A stretch of 64,000 nucleotides of DNA from Bryocella elongata (GTDB lineage: Bacteria > Acidobacteriota > Terriglobia > Terriglobales > Acidobacteriaceae), in NCBI RefSeq assembly GCF_900108185.1, contig NZ_FNVA01000001.1, forward strand, positions 1,550,001 to 1,614,000, read 5' to 3'. The position numbers and the translations under genes were made by a program. Below, piece by piece: positions 16,957 to 26,414 of the stretch. Below the pieces are notes generated by a model. It searched no databases, was not told the origin of the DNA, and saw nothing but the letters and a program-made list of their open reading frames with translations. Position 1 is the first letter of the stretch. The number at the start of each line of letters is the position of its first letter.

Positions 16957-17798
16957 TGCGGGTAGAGCTCGGTCATCTGGTCGAACAACTCCTGATCAGA
17001 CGCGGCGACCCGCTGCAACCGATCGAAATCCTCCAGGTACCGCTTGGTCTCCTGGATCGCCGCGGGAGAATCGGGCGCGCCGGGCTTCTTATGACCAGCC
17101 ACAACCATCGAGGGGTTCAGCGCGGCTAACCGGTCCAGCGCTGCGATCCAATTCCGGCGGCTCTCGGGGGTAGTGTCGCCGACGTACATGCGGCACTGGT
17201 TGTACACGACATCGCCGGCGACAACCAGGCCGATCGACGGGACGTACAACGATGTTGAATCCGGACAATCCGTGCGGCCCTGCTCGATGATTCGCAGCTC
17301 GTGGCCCTCGAGCGTGAATGTGTCCTGCTCGTAGGGCTCGGGAGAAACAAGCCTCGTGGGAACTTGCCCGGGAAACAACTGGCGGGCCAGTCGCTCCACG
17401 GTCGGCGTAAACGACGCCTTCATGGCCTCCAGGGCTTTGGGTGCCGCTATCGCCCGGGCACCTGGAAAGCGGTCGAGCAAGACCCCCAAGCCGTAGAAGT
17501 GGTCGAAGTGAGCGTGCGTAATGTAGATGGTCTCCAGATTGCGATTGTGCAGAGCAATCCAATTCGCCAGAGCCTCAGCCTCAGCCACAGTCGTCATGGC
17601 ATCCACCAGCACCGCGTCGTGGTCACCGTAGATCAACGTCGACGTGCTGGGATCAAACCCCAGCGGCTCGCCGAAGGGCTTTGGCCGCTCGCCAACCATA
17701 GGCTTCCCCGGCGCGGTGAACACGTTCACACTCAACGTGCTCGATGCGGCAGGCATGGTCACGCCGGCAGATTCTTTCAAGCCATTTGTACCGCACAT
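16908..17798 (-). CDS. Metallo-beta-lactamase-fold hydrolase
   Basis: 296 residues. The metal-binding signature THAHFDHFYG is present, with later ligands at VVAGDVVYN and VVAGHKKPG, so both metal sites should be intact. Substrate is unknown; relatives hydrolyse lactones, thioesters or glyoxalase-type substrates. No signal peptide is present. The ATG at 17798 is preceded by GGGAG 6-7 nt upstream. It lies between a VOC protein and the DNA glycosylase in a same-strand run with an alcohol-dehydrogenase-type oxidoreductase, which suggests detoxification of reactive carbonyls or electrophiles (inference). Confidence 0.8.
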   Translation of the reverse strand: MCGTNGLKESAGVTMPAASSTLSVNVFTAPGKPMVGERPKPFGEPLGFDPSTSTLIYGDHDAVLVDAMTTVAEAEALANWIALHNRNLETIYITHAHFDHFYGLGVLLDRFPGARAIAAPKALEAMKASFTPTVERLARQLFPGQVPTRLVSPEPYEQDTFTLEGHELRIIEQGRTDCPDSTSLYVPSIGLVVAGDVVYNQCRMYVGDTTPESRRNWIAALDRLAALNPSMVVAGHKKPGAPDSPAAIQETKRYLEDFDRLQRVAASDQELFDQMTELYPHWVANQSWLMFGFPQP

Positions 17799-17876
17799 CT
17801 GAGGCTCCCTTCGCTGGCAAAACAGGTAACGGTTCAACTCGACAATCGCAGCAGTCGCCCGGTTCCCGGTCGCGTG

Positions 17877-18353
17877 CTAACCGTATTTCAGCTCGGTGCT
17901 CTGTCCGACCTCGATGATGTAACCGTCCGGATCACGGATGTAGCAGCGAATCTCGCCGTACTTCGGAATAGGCTCCGTGATGAACTCGGCACCTCGACTT
18001 TTCCATAACTTGTAACAAGCATGGATATCCGCAACGCGGATGTTCATGAAGCCGTTGATCCTGTCCGGATCGGGGACGCTAAGAGTTACGGAAGGCTTAT
18101 CGGGAGTCGGCCCTCCCCCAACGTTCACGAGGAGCCAGGTGTTCGCGATCTGAATGTACGCGGGCGCGCCGTCACTATCTCCTGAACTCAGAATGTGACC
18201 GTCAAAGACTTTCTCATAGAACCTGGCGGACCGCTCGATATCGGCAACAGTGAGAAAGTGTGCGACGCTGAAACCCTCGCGCGGGGGCATCTCATAGCTC
18301 TTCTGTTCAACTTGTACCGCGTTGCTTGATGACTCATTTGGCGTGTCGCTCAT
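17877..18353 (-). CDS. VOC-family (glyoxalase/dioxygenase fold) protein
   Basis: 158 residues with one or two vicinal-oxygen-chelate modules: FLTVADIERSARFYEKVF near residue 30, RVADIHACYKLWKSRGAEF and YIRDPDGYIIEVGQ near the end. The terminal Glu in IIEVGQ and the His in VAHFLTV are candidate metal ligands. Such proteins cover glyoxalase I, extradiol dioxygenases and antibiotic-resistance proteins, so the substrate is open. ATG 18353 has AAAGGAG 6 nt upstream and was preferred to earlier in-frame Mets. It is 60 bp downstream of the oxidoreductase and 78 bp upstream of the metallo-hydrolase. Confidence 0.8.
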   Translation of the reverse strand: MSDTPNESSSNAVQVEQKSYEMPPREGFSVAHFLTVADIERSARFYEKVFDGHILSSGDSDGAPAYIQIANTWLLVNVGGGPTPDKPSVTLSVPDPDRINGFMNIRVADIHACYKLWKSRGAEFITEPIPKYGEIRCYIRDPDGYIIEVGQSTELKYG

Positions 18354-18413
18354 TGGTGCTCCTTTCGATACGGTTCTCATTACAAACATCGTGTGCAAGG
18401 TTCGTGACTACGC

Positions 18414-19319
18414 TCAAGGCAACAGCAGGATCTTCCCGATACCGCCCTTCTCTGCACGCACGTGGGCTTCGGCCGCCTCACGCAGTGGCAACTCCAAACC
18501 AATCGGGATGACCAATTTCGCATCCCGCACCGCAGCCGCCATAAACTCAAGCGTGCCTCGATCGAAGTGCGAGAAGACCGGCACCACACGCACATGAGGA
18601 TAAGCCCCAGCATTCGATGGCGCCTTGAGGCCGGTCGCGAACGTTCCGCCATGCTTGACCTTGCCGATGAGTTCTTCCGCGATCCTACCGCCAACCGCAT
18701 CCGCTACGGCATCGAGCGAGGGGAGCCCCGCAATGGCGGTGTCATCGTCCGTTGCGATCACCTGATCCGCGCCTATCGTCTTTGCGTCGTCAAGTTGCTT
18801 CTTGAGGACACCAGCGATCACAATCGCGCCGGAATGCTTCGCAGTGAATACCGCCGAGCGACCGACCGCACCCATAGCTCCCAGGACCATCACCGTATCG
18901 CCAGCTTTGATCTCGGTAGCTGAAAGGAGCTGGTTACCCGTAACGGTCACGAGCGGCAGCGCCGCTGCCTGGATCAGATCGAGCCCCTCGGGAATCTTCG
19001 CAACTACAGCGGCACGTGCGACACAGAGCTCCGCGTAGGTGTTGTCCACCATGGCAAAGACCTCATCACCAACAGTGAAGTCTTCCACCCCAGGTCCAGT
19101 CCCGATGACGGTTCCCGCCATATCGATTCCAATGAGGCTCGGAAAATGGAGAGGATAAAAGTCCTGCGTCCGCCCGGCACGGCGCTGGCAGTCAATCGGA
19201 TTGACGCTGGCCGCAACAACCCGCACCAGGACCTCACCGGCACCCGGGACCGGATCCGGATAGTCTTCCAGCTTCAGCACGTCTGGGCCGCCGTATTCGT
19301 GGACAACAATCGCCTTCAT
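18414..19319 (-). CDS. NADPH:quinone-oxidoreductase-type MDR protein (zinc-free alcohol dehydrogenase family)
   Basis: 301 residues. The N-terminal GroES-like part begins MKAIVVHEYGGPDVLKLED, with VNPIDCQRRAG and LIGIDMAGTVIGTGPGV. The nucleotide-binding part has GDTVMVLGAMGAVGRSAV. The cysteine zinc ligands of true alcohol dehydrogenases are absent, as in quinone reductase/enone reductase members. It probably reduces quinones or unsaturated carbonyls with NADPH. The ATG at 19319 was chosen over the adjacent GTG because GGAGG lies 6 nt upstream. It lies 124 bp downstream of transketolase, whose pathway branch feeds NADPH production. Confidence 0.85.
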   Translation of the reverse strand: MKAIVVHEYGGPDVLKLEDYPDPVPGAGEVLVRVVAASVNPIDCQRRAGRTQDFYPLHFPSLIGIDMAGTVIGTGPGVEDFTVGDEVFAMVDNTYAELCVARAAVVAKIPEGLDLIQAAALPLVTVTGNQLLSATEIKAGDTVMVLGAMGAVGRSAVFTAKHSGAIVIAGVLKKQLDDAKTIGADQVIATDDDTAIAGLPSLDAVADAVGGRIAEELIGKVKHGGTFATGLKAPSNAGAYPHVRVVPVFSHFDRGTLEFMAAAVRDAKLVIPIGLELPLREAAEAHVRAEKGGIGKILLLP

Positions 19320-19443
19320 CACTCGCCTCCAGCTTGCATAGTCAAACCCTCACCAGTGCTACGCGAGGCAGCGGCATCGGTCGCTGCTGCGCCTCGAGCA
19401 CGCATTGCTCCGTAAATACATTCCCAGCGCGCGAACGTCGTCC

Positions 19444-21441
19444 CTACTTCTTGACCAGGCTCCTTGCGGCATCCACCACATGGTGTACCGATATGCCTAG
19501 CTTTTCGAGCGCAATCGGGCCTGGGGCCGATGCTCCGAAGCGATCGATCCCCACTGCGATGCCGTCCGACCCGATGTACTTGTACCAGCCCAGCGTCGCA
19601 CCGGCCTCGATGGAGATCTTCGGTACGTCGTGCGGGAAGACCGACAGCTTGTACTCGCTGCTTTGCTCTTCGAAGATCTTGAAGCTTGGCATGGACACGA
19701 CGGTGGCGTTGATGCCGACCGCCTTCAACTCCATCGCCGCCGTGCGCGCGATACTTACCTCTGACCCTGTTGCAACCAGGATGATGTCCCGCCCGAACGC
19801 ATCGAGCACATACGCTCCCTTCGCGCAGCCTTCGAACACGTTGAACTGTTCGACGTCGAGAACCGGGAGGTCCTGTCGCGACAGTGCCATGAAGCTTGGT
19901 GAATGGCGCTCCAGCGCAAGCTTCCAGCAGGCCGAAGTTTCATTCGCATCCGCAGGGCGAAAGTCAGTAAGCCCGGGGATCACCCGCAGGCTCATCAGGT
20001 GCTCTACGGGCTGGTGTGTTGGTCCGTCTTCGCCGAGGCCTACGGAATCATGTGTGAATACGAACAGCGAGTGCGTGCCCATGAGGGCCGCCGTGCGCAA
20101 GGCGGAGCGGCAATAGTCCACGAAGGTGAAGAACGTTGAACCGTATGGGATCAGTCCGCCGTGAGCGGCCATGCCGTTCACCATTGCCATCATGCCAAAC
20201 TCACGCACTCCGAAGAACACGTTGCGGCCGTTTGGATCAACGTGGAAACTGAGCGAGTCCTTGAAGATCGTCTTGGTCGAGGTTGTCAGATCGGCGGCGC
20301 CGCCAAAGAGCTCGGGCACAACGTTCTCAATCGCCTTCATCACTGCCTGACCCGCGTTGCGCGTTGCAAGGGGCGCTTCCAGTGGAAACGTCGGCAGACT
20401 CTTCTCCCAACCTTCTTCCAGCCTGGCACCAAACGTCCGAAGGTACTGACTCCCAAGCGTTGGGTATGACTTGCTGTACTCGTTCAACCTGGCCTGCCAC
20501 TCTGCCTGGGCTTTCTCGCCCTTCTCTACAGCCTGCAGCCAATTCCTGCGCGCGTCTTCAGGAATGTAGAAGCTCTTATCCTCGGGGAACCCGAAGTTCC
20601 GCTTCGTGGCCCTTACCGCTTCCACGCCAAGCGCTTCCCCGTGGACCTTATTGGTTCCTGCGCCAGGGGACCCATAGCCAATGATCGTACGAACGCGAAT
20701 GAGCGACGGCCTGCCGGACTCAGCCTTGGCCGCAAGAATTGCCTTCTCGATCGCGACGAGATCGTTGCCGTCTTCAACCATCTGCACGTGCCAGTGATAA
20801 CCATGAAAGCGCTCCGTCACATCCTCGGTGAAGCTGAGTTCCGTGGGGCCGTCAAGCGTGATCAGGTTGTCGTCATAGAGCACGATGAGCTTGCCGAGAC
20901 CAAGTGTTCCAGCCAGTGACGCCGCTTCGTGCGACACGCCTTCCATCAGGTCGCCATCACCGCAGAGGACATACGTGTAGTGATCCACCGGCGTGTGGTT
21001 CTCGTGGTTGTAGACCGCTGCGAGGCACCGTTCGGCCATCGCGATACCGCAAGCCATCGCTAGGCCCTGACCCAGCGGACCGGTTGTAACTTCAACGCCA
21101 GGCGTATGACCGTACTCTGGGTGGCCGGGCGTCTGGGATCCCCACTGGCGAAAGCACTCCAACTGCGACATGGGCAGATCGTAACCAGTGAGGTGAAGCA
21201 CCCCATAGAGTAAGGCCGAGGCATGCCCATTCGACAGGACGAAGCGATCGCGATCGGACCAGTGAGGATCCTTCGGGTTGTACTTCATCACGCGGTGGTA
21301 GAGCACATAGGCGATCGGCGCGCAACCCAGCGGCGCACCAGGATGGCCGCTCCTGGCCTTTTGCACCTGATCGATCGCGAGCATTCGCAAGGTGTTGATT
21401 GAGAGTTGATCAAGGGAGCCATTGTCTTGCTGATCAGTCAT
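19444..21441 (-). CDS. tkt: Transketolase
   Basis: 665 residues, normal length. Thiamine-diphosphate motifs: [55 protein letters not shown], and [18 protein letters not shown] in the pyrimidine-binding domain. The C-terminal domain has [11 protein letters not shown] and [15 protein letters not shown]. It transfers two-carbon units in the non-oxidative pentose phosphate pathway in the cytoplasm. ATG 21441 (GAGGGG upstream) was chosen over one 66 bp earlier. The region upstream carries a palindrome pair at 21572-21604. This gene heads a run with an oxidoreductase, a VOC protein, a metallo-hydrolase and a DNA glycosylase. Confidence 0.95.
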   Translation of the reverse strand: MTDQQDNGSLDQLSINTLRMLAIDQVQKARSGHPGAPLGCAPIAYVLYHRVMKYNPKDPHWSDRDRFVLSNGHASALLYGVLHLTGYDLPMSQLECFRQWGSQTPGHPEYGHTPGVEVTTGPLGQGLAMACGIAMAERCLAAVYNHENHTPVDHYTYVLCGDGDLMEGVSHEAASLAGTLGLGKLIVLYDDNLITLDGPTELSFTEDVTERFHGYHWHVQMVEDGNDLVAIEKAILAAKAESGRPSLIRVRTIIGYGSPGAGTNKVHGEALGVEAVRATKRNFGFPEDKSFYIPEDARRNWLQAVEKGEKAQAEWQARLNEYSKSYPTLGSQYLRTFGARLEEGWEKSLPTFPLEAPLATRNAGQAVMKAIENVVPELFGGAADLTTSTKTIFKDSLSFHVDPNGRNVFFGVREFGMMAMVNGMAAHGGLIPYGSTFFTFVDYCRSALRTAALMGTHSLFVFTHDSVGLGEDGPTHQPVEHLMSLRVIPGLTDFRPADANETSACWKLALERHSPSFMALSRQDLPVLDVEQFNVFEGCAKGAYVLDAFGRDIILVATGSEVSIARTAAMELKAVGINATVVSMPSFKIFEEQSSEYKLSVFPHDVPKISIEAGATLGWYKYIGSDGIAVGIDRFGASAPGPIALEKLGISVHHVVDAARSLVKK

Positions 21442-21571
21442 CGTCCCCTCACACGCCTTGACGGCTACGCACGGTCTGGGCGGCGGCTGCTTCAGAGCCT
21501 CAGCCACTCGATCAGGCCAACCGCAATGGGACGATTACACCGCTGGTCCTGCGGCGGATCAATTGGCCAAT

Positions 21572-21604
21572 AGTATTGGCCATACCAAGGTGTCAGACCC
21601 CACG
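21572..21604. promoter_or_regulatory. Palindrome pair upstream of transketolase
   Basis: AGTATTGGCCATACC (21572-21586), AA, then GGTGTCAGACCCCACG. On the transketolase strand this reads ..GACACC-TT-GGTATGGCCAATACT, the same layout as the other sites. It lies 130 bp upstream of the transketolase ATG. Confidence 0.5.
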
Positions 21605-21632
21605 AGGCCATGCTTATGCCTGCTGCGCATCG

Positions 21633-21664
21633 ACGACCCCCGATACGTTCGTCCAATAGATTCG
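21633..21664. promoter_or_regulatory. Degenerate palindrome half-sites upstream of DoxX
   Basis: CCCCGATACG-TT-CGTCCAATAG. The GATACG half and the 2-bp spacer match the sites upstream of GlcG and EgtD. It lies 80-110 bp before the DoxX ATG. It is weaker than the other sites. Confidence 0.35.
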
Positions 21665-21742
21665 TCAGCGGTATTCTGACCTAATTGAGGCCGCCGATCG
21701 ATACTAGTCGGAAGCGCAACGCACTGCCAGGAGAACGTCCCG

Positions 21743-22129
21743 ATGTTCCCTCAACTCGCCCACTTCACCGATCTCAGCATCCTGTTACTTCGACTTATGG
21801 TCGGGCTTGTATTCATCACCAGCGGCTACAGCCACCTGAAGGACCCGGAAGCGCGCTCGAAGAGCATCGAGATGTCGAAGGGCTTCACCATTTTTCTGGG
21901 AATCGCCGAGGTCGCCGGCAGTCTGGGAATCACCTTCGGCGTTCTGACGCAGCTTGCGGCCTTTGGACTGATCCTCCTCATGCTCGGAGCGATGCAGAAG
22001 AAAATTTTCTCCTGGCACATTGGATTCTGGGGAGACAAGACGTACGGCTGGCACTACGAGCTAATCTTCATCCTGATGAATCTGCTGATCGCGGCCACGG
22101 ATGGTGGAAAGTATGTGCTGCTGAAGTAA
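21743..22129 (+). CDS. DoxX-family membrane protein
   Basis: 128 residues with four predicted membrane helices (LSILLLRLMVGLVFITSGYSHL, FTIFLGIAEVAGSLG, LAAFGLILLMLGAM, LIFILMNLLIAAT). The short soluble loop HIGFWGDKTYGWHYEL is typical of DoxX-like proteins. Members have been linked to quinone or thiosulfate oxidation and to oxidative-stress membrane complexes, but the role here is not determined. AGGAG lies about 10 nt before the ATG. It is divergent from transketolase and shares an upstream region holding two palindrome clusters. Confidence 0.8.
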   Translation: MFPQLAHFTDLSILLLRLMVGLVFITSGYSHLKDPEARSKSIEMSKGFTIFLGIAEVAGSLGITFGVLTQLAAFGLILLMLGAMQKKIFSWHIGFWGDKTYGWHYELIFILMNLLIAATDGGKYVLLK

Positions 22130-22167
22130 GGGACAGCATGCCGAGCTACGCGCCCGTCAGATGGAGG

Positions 22168-24678
22168 TTATCGTTTCCCCACCGGCAGCTCCCAGATGTC
22201 CTCACAATATTGGCGGATGGTTCGATCGGAGGAAAACTTGCCCGATCTCGCCGTGTTCAGGAGCGACATCGGTCCCCAGCGAGAGGGGTCGGAGTAGGCC
22301 TTGCCTGCTTCCAGCTGGGCCGCAACATACGCGTCGAAGTCAGCGAGCACGAGGTAGCGATCGGAGTTCAACAGGTCGTTCACCAGGGGCGCAAATAAAC
22401 CGCGATCCCCGTTTGAGAACCGCCCATCCCGCAATCCATCCAGCGCTTCACGCAGCAGCGGACTCTTCTCGTAGTAGCCGCGTGGGTTGTAGCCTGCATG
22501 CCGAAGATCGCTGATCTCCGGCGCGGTCAAGCCGAAGAGAAAGAAGTTCTCTTCCCCAACCTCTTTGCGGATCTCGATGTTGGCGCCGTCAAGCGTCCCC
22601 AAGGTGACGGCTCCATTCATCATGAACTTCATGCAACCCGTGCCGCTTGCTTCGAAGCCAGCGGTGGAGATCTGCTCGGAGAGATCGGCCGCTGGATAGA
22701 TGCGCTGTCCGAGAGAGACAGAATAGTTCGGAAGGAAGATGACCTTCAGAAGATGGTTCACCTGCGGGTCGCTGTTGACGAGCGCGCCAATCTGGCAGAT
22801 GAGCTTGATGATGAGCTTCGCCATCGTGTAACTCGGCGCGGCTTTGCCGCCAAAAAGGAAGGTGCGCGGCGTGAGGTCCTTCACCGCGCCGCTCTTTATC
22901 TGGCAGTAGAGCGAAAGAATGTGCAGCGCATTCAGATGCTGCCGCTTGTACTCATGCAGCCGCTTGACCTGCACATCGAACATCGATGTGGGATCTACAT
23001 CGATCGACATCATCTCCTTGATGTACGCGGCGAGCCGGCCCTTTGAGCCCTCCTGCGTCTTCCGCCAGCGGTTGAGGAATTCTGTGTCCCTTGCATACGG
23101 CTCCAGCAACTTCAGGCCATACAAATCCTTGTGCCAATCTGTGCCGATGGCCTCGTTGATCAACCCCGTGAGCTCCGGATTGGAGAGCATCAGCCAGCGG
23201 CGCGGCGTCACGCCGTTTGTCTTGTTGCTGAATCGCTCAGGGAACGCCTCGTAGTAGTCACTCAGTGTTGTTTCTTCCAGTAGTTGCGTGTGGAGTTCGG
23301 CAACTCCGTTGACCGCCTTGCTACCCACAACGGCCAGATGCGCCATCTGCACGGTGCGCTCGCCGTCTTCTCCGATGATGCTCATGCGGCGCATTCGCGC
23401 GTCGTCGTTAGGATAGCGGCGACGCATATCGTCGAGAAACCGCTGATTGATCTCAAAGATGATCTCAAGATGCCGCGGCAGGAGATTTCCAAACAAGTCC
23501 AACGGCCACCGCTCCAGCGCCTCGGGCAGCAGCGTGTGGTTGGTGTATCCAAACGAGGTCTGCGTCACGCGCCAGGCATCGTCCCAACCCATCTCATGTT
23601 CATCCATCAGTAGACGCATGAGCTCGGCAATACCGATCGACGGATGAGTGTCGTTTAACTGCACCGTCCATTTCCTGTCGAACTCTTCGAGCGGCTTTCC
23701 CAGCGACAGGTGTATCCGCACCATGTCCTGCAAAGAGCATGATGTGAAGAAGAACTGCTGGGTCAACCGCAACCGTTTGCCCTCCACCTTCTCGTCTGGC
23801 GGATACAGCACCTTGCTGATCGTCTCCGACTCCATCTTGGAACGTACGGCGCCGGCATAGTCGCCACTGTTGAAGACGCCTAAATCAAACGAATCGACGG
23901 CTTCCGACTTCCAGAGCCTCAGTCGATTGACCGTACGCGTCTTATACCCCGGGATCGGCGTATCGAACGGAATGCCTTTCACCTTGTAGCCGGGAACCCA
24001 TCTGTGCCGGACAGCGCCCTGGTCGTCCGTGTAGGTCTCGGTATGGCCAAATAGGCCAACCACCAGTGACATGGAGGCCTGGATCTCCCATGGATTGCCA
24101 AATTGCAACCATTTGTCGGACGTCTCTACCTGCCAGCCATCCACAATCTCCTGACGGAAGATCCCAAACTCGTAACGGAGGCCGTAACCGATCACCGGTA
24201 CATCCAACGTAGAGAGCGAATCGAGAAAACATGCCGCCAGTCGGCCGAGGCCGCCGTTACCGAGACCAGGCTCGGGCTCCTCGGCAGCTATGCTTTCCAG
24301 GTCGAAGCCCACACTCTTCATCGCCTGCTCGGTCTCTGGCGTCAGATCAAGATTCAACAAGTCGTTCGGCAGGTGCGGCCCAAGAAGATACTCGGCACTG
24401 AGATACCCAAGAACACGCACATCTTCCTGCCTGTAGGTCTCGATCGTTTCCAGCCACTGGTCCATCAAACTATCGCGTACCGTGAACGAAAGCGCATGAT
24501 ATTGATCGATCACGCTGCTTCGCTCTAGTGGCCGGCCAACAGTTCGTGTCAGGTGGCCATGGAAAGACGCTGCGATCTCCTCGGCGGTCGTGCCAGTGCG
24601 GTCGTCACCGGCGGGCGCGTCTCCCCGTGGTTGACCATCATTCTGGGCTGTTGGAGCTCGGTGCTTTTGTTCCGGCAT
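22168..24678 (-). CDS. glgP: Glycogen/starch/maltodextrin phosphorylase
   Basis: 836 residues, normal for the family. The pyridoxal-phosphate segment EASGTGCMKFMMNGAV is intact and followed by LGTLDGANIEI. Further family motifs are YLSAEYLLGPHL, GLGNGGLGRLAACF, WNPWEI-like FGNPWEIQ, and VKRLHEYKRQHLN. The enzyme releases glucose-1-phosphate from glycogen in the cytoplasm. The Pro/Gly-rich first 45 residues are unusual and probably flexible. The start at ATG 24678 has only AAGG 10 nt upstream; an ATG 45 bp earlier has none. Together with GlgX it forms a glycogen-breakdown pair, but no clear palindrome lies in its own upstream region. Confidence 0.95.
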   Translation of the reverse strand: MPEQKHRAPTAQNDGQPRGDAPAGDDRTGTTAEEIAASFHGHLTRTVGRPLERSSVIDQYHALSFTVRDSLMDQWLETIETYRQEDVRVLGYLSAEYLLGPHLPNDLLNLDLTPETEQAMKSVGFDLESIAAEEPEPGLGNGGLGRLAACFLDSLSTLDVPVIGYGLRYEFGIFRQEIVDGWQVETSDKWLQFGNPWEIQASMSLVVGLFGHTETYTDDQGAVRHRWVPGYKVKGIPFDTPIPGYKTRTVNRLRLWKSEAVDSFDLGVFNSGDYAGAVRSKMESETISKVLYPPDEKVEGKRLRLTQQFFFTSCSLQDMVRIHLSLGKPLEEFDRKWTVQLNDTHPSIGIAELMRLLMDEHEMGWDDAWRVTQTSFGYTNHTLLPEALERWPLDLFGNLLPRHLEIIFEINQRFLDDMRRRYPNDDARMRRMSIIGEDGERTVQMAHLAVVGSKAVNGVAELHTQLLEETTLSDYYEAFPERFSNKTNGVTPRRWLMLSNPELTGLINEAIGTDWHKDLYGLKLLEPYARDTEFLNRWRKTQEGSKGRLAAYIKEMMSIDVDPTSMFDVQVKRLHEYKRQHLNALHILSLYCQIKSGAVKDLTPRTFLFGGKAAPSYTMAKLIIKLICQIGALVNSDPQVNHLLKVIFLPNYSVSLGQRIYPAADLSEQISTAGFEASGTGCMKFMMNGAVTLGTLDGANIEIRKEVGEENFFLFGLTAPEISDLRHAGYNPRGYYEKSPLLREALDGLRDGRFSNGDRGLFAPLVNDLLNSDRYLVLADFDAYVAAQLEAGKAYSDPSRWGPMSLLNTARSGKFSSDRTIRQYCEDIWELPVGKR

Positions 24679-24818
24679 ACGGTTACCGCCTTCTCCGTCG
24701 AACGCTGGATTTCGTCCACCCATTTTTAATGGGATGCACCGACGCGGATTGAGATGGTGAATTTCGCGAGAGCGGCGAGAGAATCGTATCGCGGACCTCA
24801 GTGGCCGCCCACCGCCCC

Positions 24819-26402
24819 CTACAGCTTCGTCTTTCTCATAAAGAACAGGGTCGCCCCGCTAGCGAGCAAAACGCAGCCCAGAACCAGAAAGCAGTCGCTG
24901 TAGGCAAACAGGAACGCCTGACGCTGAATCGCTCCACCAACGACATCGATCGCCCGTCCCTGGGCGGACGCGGGATCGCTGCCATGAGACATGAAGTAGG
25001 TCCCCACTTCCTGCAGGCGTACCTGCAGAGCTTGCGAGTAGATCGTCACGGACTCTCCGATGCGTTCCGAGTGAAACCGCTCTCTCACGGACAGCAGGGT
25101 GGACAGACCGGCGATCCCGATCGACCCGCCTATGTTGCGCATCATGTTGAAGAGTGCAGATGCCGACCCGCTCTCGCGGCCCTCCGCCATGCCGGCCGTT
25201 GTGACGGCAGATAGAGGAGTCATAATGAGGGGCTGCCCCACCGCACGGATGATGAGTGGAATATAGAACTGCGGCCCTGCGAAATTCGAATTGAGATGGA
25301 TATCCAAGAAAGAACTGCCGCCGAAGAGTAGGATGCCTGTGCCGATGATGATTCGCGCGTCGACGACCTTCATTAGTTTTGGGATCAGCGGGATAACAAC
25401 GAGCTGCGGTAGCCCCAGCCAGATGATGACCGTCCCAATCTGCGTTGCATCATAGCCATGGATCTGTCCCAGGTATAGCGGCAGAATAAACACGACGCCG
25501 TAGAGACCAATCCCAAGGGTCAGGTTGACGATACTGCCGAGCCCGAAGTTCCGGCGCGCAAAGAGGCGCAGGTCGACGAGGGGTTCCTTCTGTCGTAGTT
25601 CAATCAGGATGAAGGCGGGAATGAAGATGGCAGCGACCGATGCAAGCTTTACAATCCCCGGATCGCCAAACCAGTCCTTACGATTTCCATCTTCGAGTAC
25701 GATTTCGAACGCCGCCAGACCTATAGCCATAGTGACGATTCCCCACCAGTCACCCTTTTTCAGCAGCGCTAAGTTCATGGGCTGCTGCTCCATGGTGAAC
25801 CACACTGCGGCGATCAGCAGAATCCCGGGAACGACGTTAATGTAGAAGATGAATGGCCATCCATAATTGTCAGTCAACCATCCGCCGAGGAGCGGCCCCA
25901 GGGCAGGAGCGAACGTTGCGGTGATGGTGAACATCGCCATGCCAATGGCCCTCTTCGACGGAGGAAGATACGTGAGGATGACGACGAATGAGAGTGGGAT
26001 CAGGACGCCGCCCGTGAAACCCTGCAGGACACGGAAGAGGATCATCAGGCTCAGCGAATGCGTTTGGCCGCAGCACACTGAGAAGATGACAAAAAGGATC
26101 GAGTTCACCAGGAGATATCTCTTGAGTGAAAACACCGCAGCGAGCCACGAGGTCAAAGAAATCACGACGATCTCGGCAACCAGATACGCCGTCGGCACCC
26201 ATGAGATCTCATCCGAGCTTGCGGCCAATGTTCCGGCAATGTCACGAAGCGAAGAGTTCGTGACGATGATATCGAGCACAGCCATAAAGCAGCCGAGAAG
26301 AACCCCGGTCACACAGATCCAAGTCTTCAACGACACATGATCGCCGGTTTCCGCCGCGTTACTTCTTGCACCCGTCGCTGGGTTGATCGTTGCGGTTGCC
26401 AT
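24819..26402 (-). CDS. MFS drug exporter, DHA2 (EmrB/QacA) family
   Basis: 527 residues with about 14 membrane helices, as for DHA2 proton antiporters. Visible motifs are LDIIVTNSSLRDI near helix 1, WVPTAYLVAEI in helix 2, GFTGGVLIPLSF and GPLLGGWLTDNYGWPFIFYINV (motif C region). It is the third gene of a minus-strand operon after a TolC-like outer-membrane factor and an EmrA-like adaptor, with a 12-bp gap. Together they form a tripartite pump across both membranes. AGAGGAG lies 6 nt before the ATG. The drug or metabolite exported is not predictable. Confidence 0.92.
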   Translation of the reverse strand: MATATINPATGARSNAAETGDHVSLKTWICVTGVLLGCFMAVLDIIVTNSSLRDIAGTLAASSDEISWVPTAYLVAEIVVISLTSWLAAVFSLKRYLLVNSILFVIFSVCCGQTHSLSLMILFRVLQGFTGGVLIPLSFVVILTYLPPSKRAIGMAMFTITATFAPALGPLLGGWLTDNYGWPFIFYINVVPGILLIAAVWFTMEQQPMNLALLKKGDWWGIVTMAIGLAAFEIVLEDGNRKDWFGDPGIVKLASVAAIFIPAFILIELRQKEPLVDLRLFARRNFGLGSIVNLTLGIGLYGVVFILPLYLGQIHGYDATQIGTVIIWLGLPQLVVIPLIPKLMKVVDARIIIGTGILLFGGSSFLDIHLNSNFAGPQFYIPLIIRAVGQPLIMTPLSAVTTAGMAEGRESGSASALFNMMRNIGGSIGIAGLSTLLSVRERFHSERIGESVTIYSQALQVRLQEVGTYFMSHGSDPASAQGRAIDVVGGAIQRQAFLFAYSDCFLVLGCVLLASGATLFFMRKTKL

Positions 26403-26414
26403 GGAAGTTCTCCT

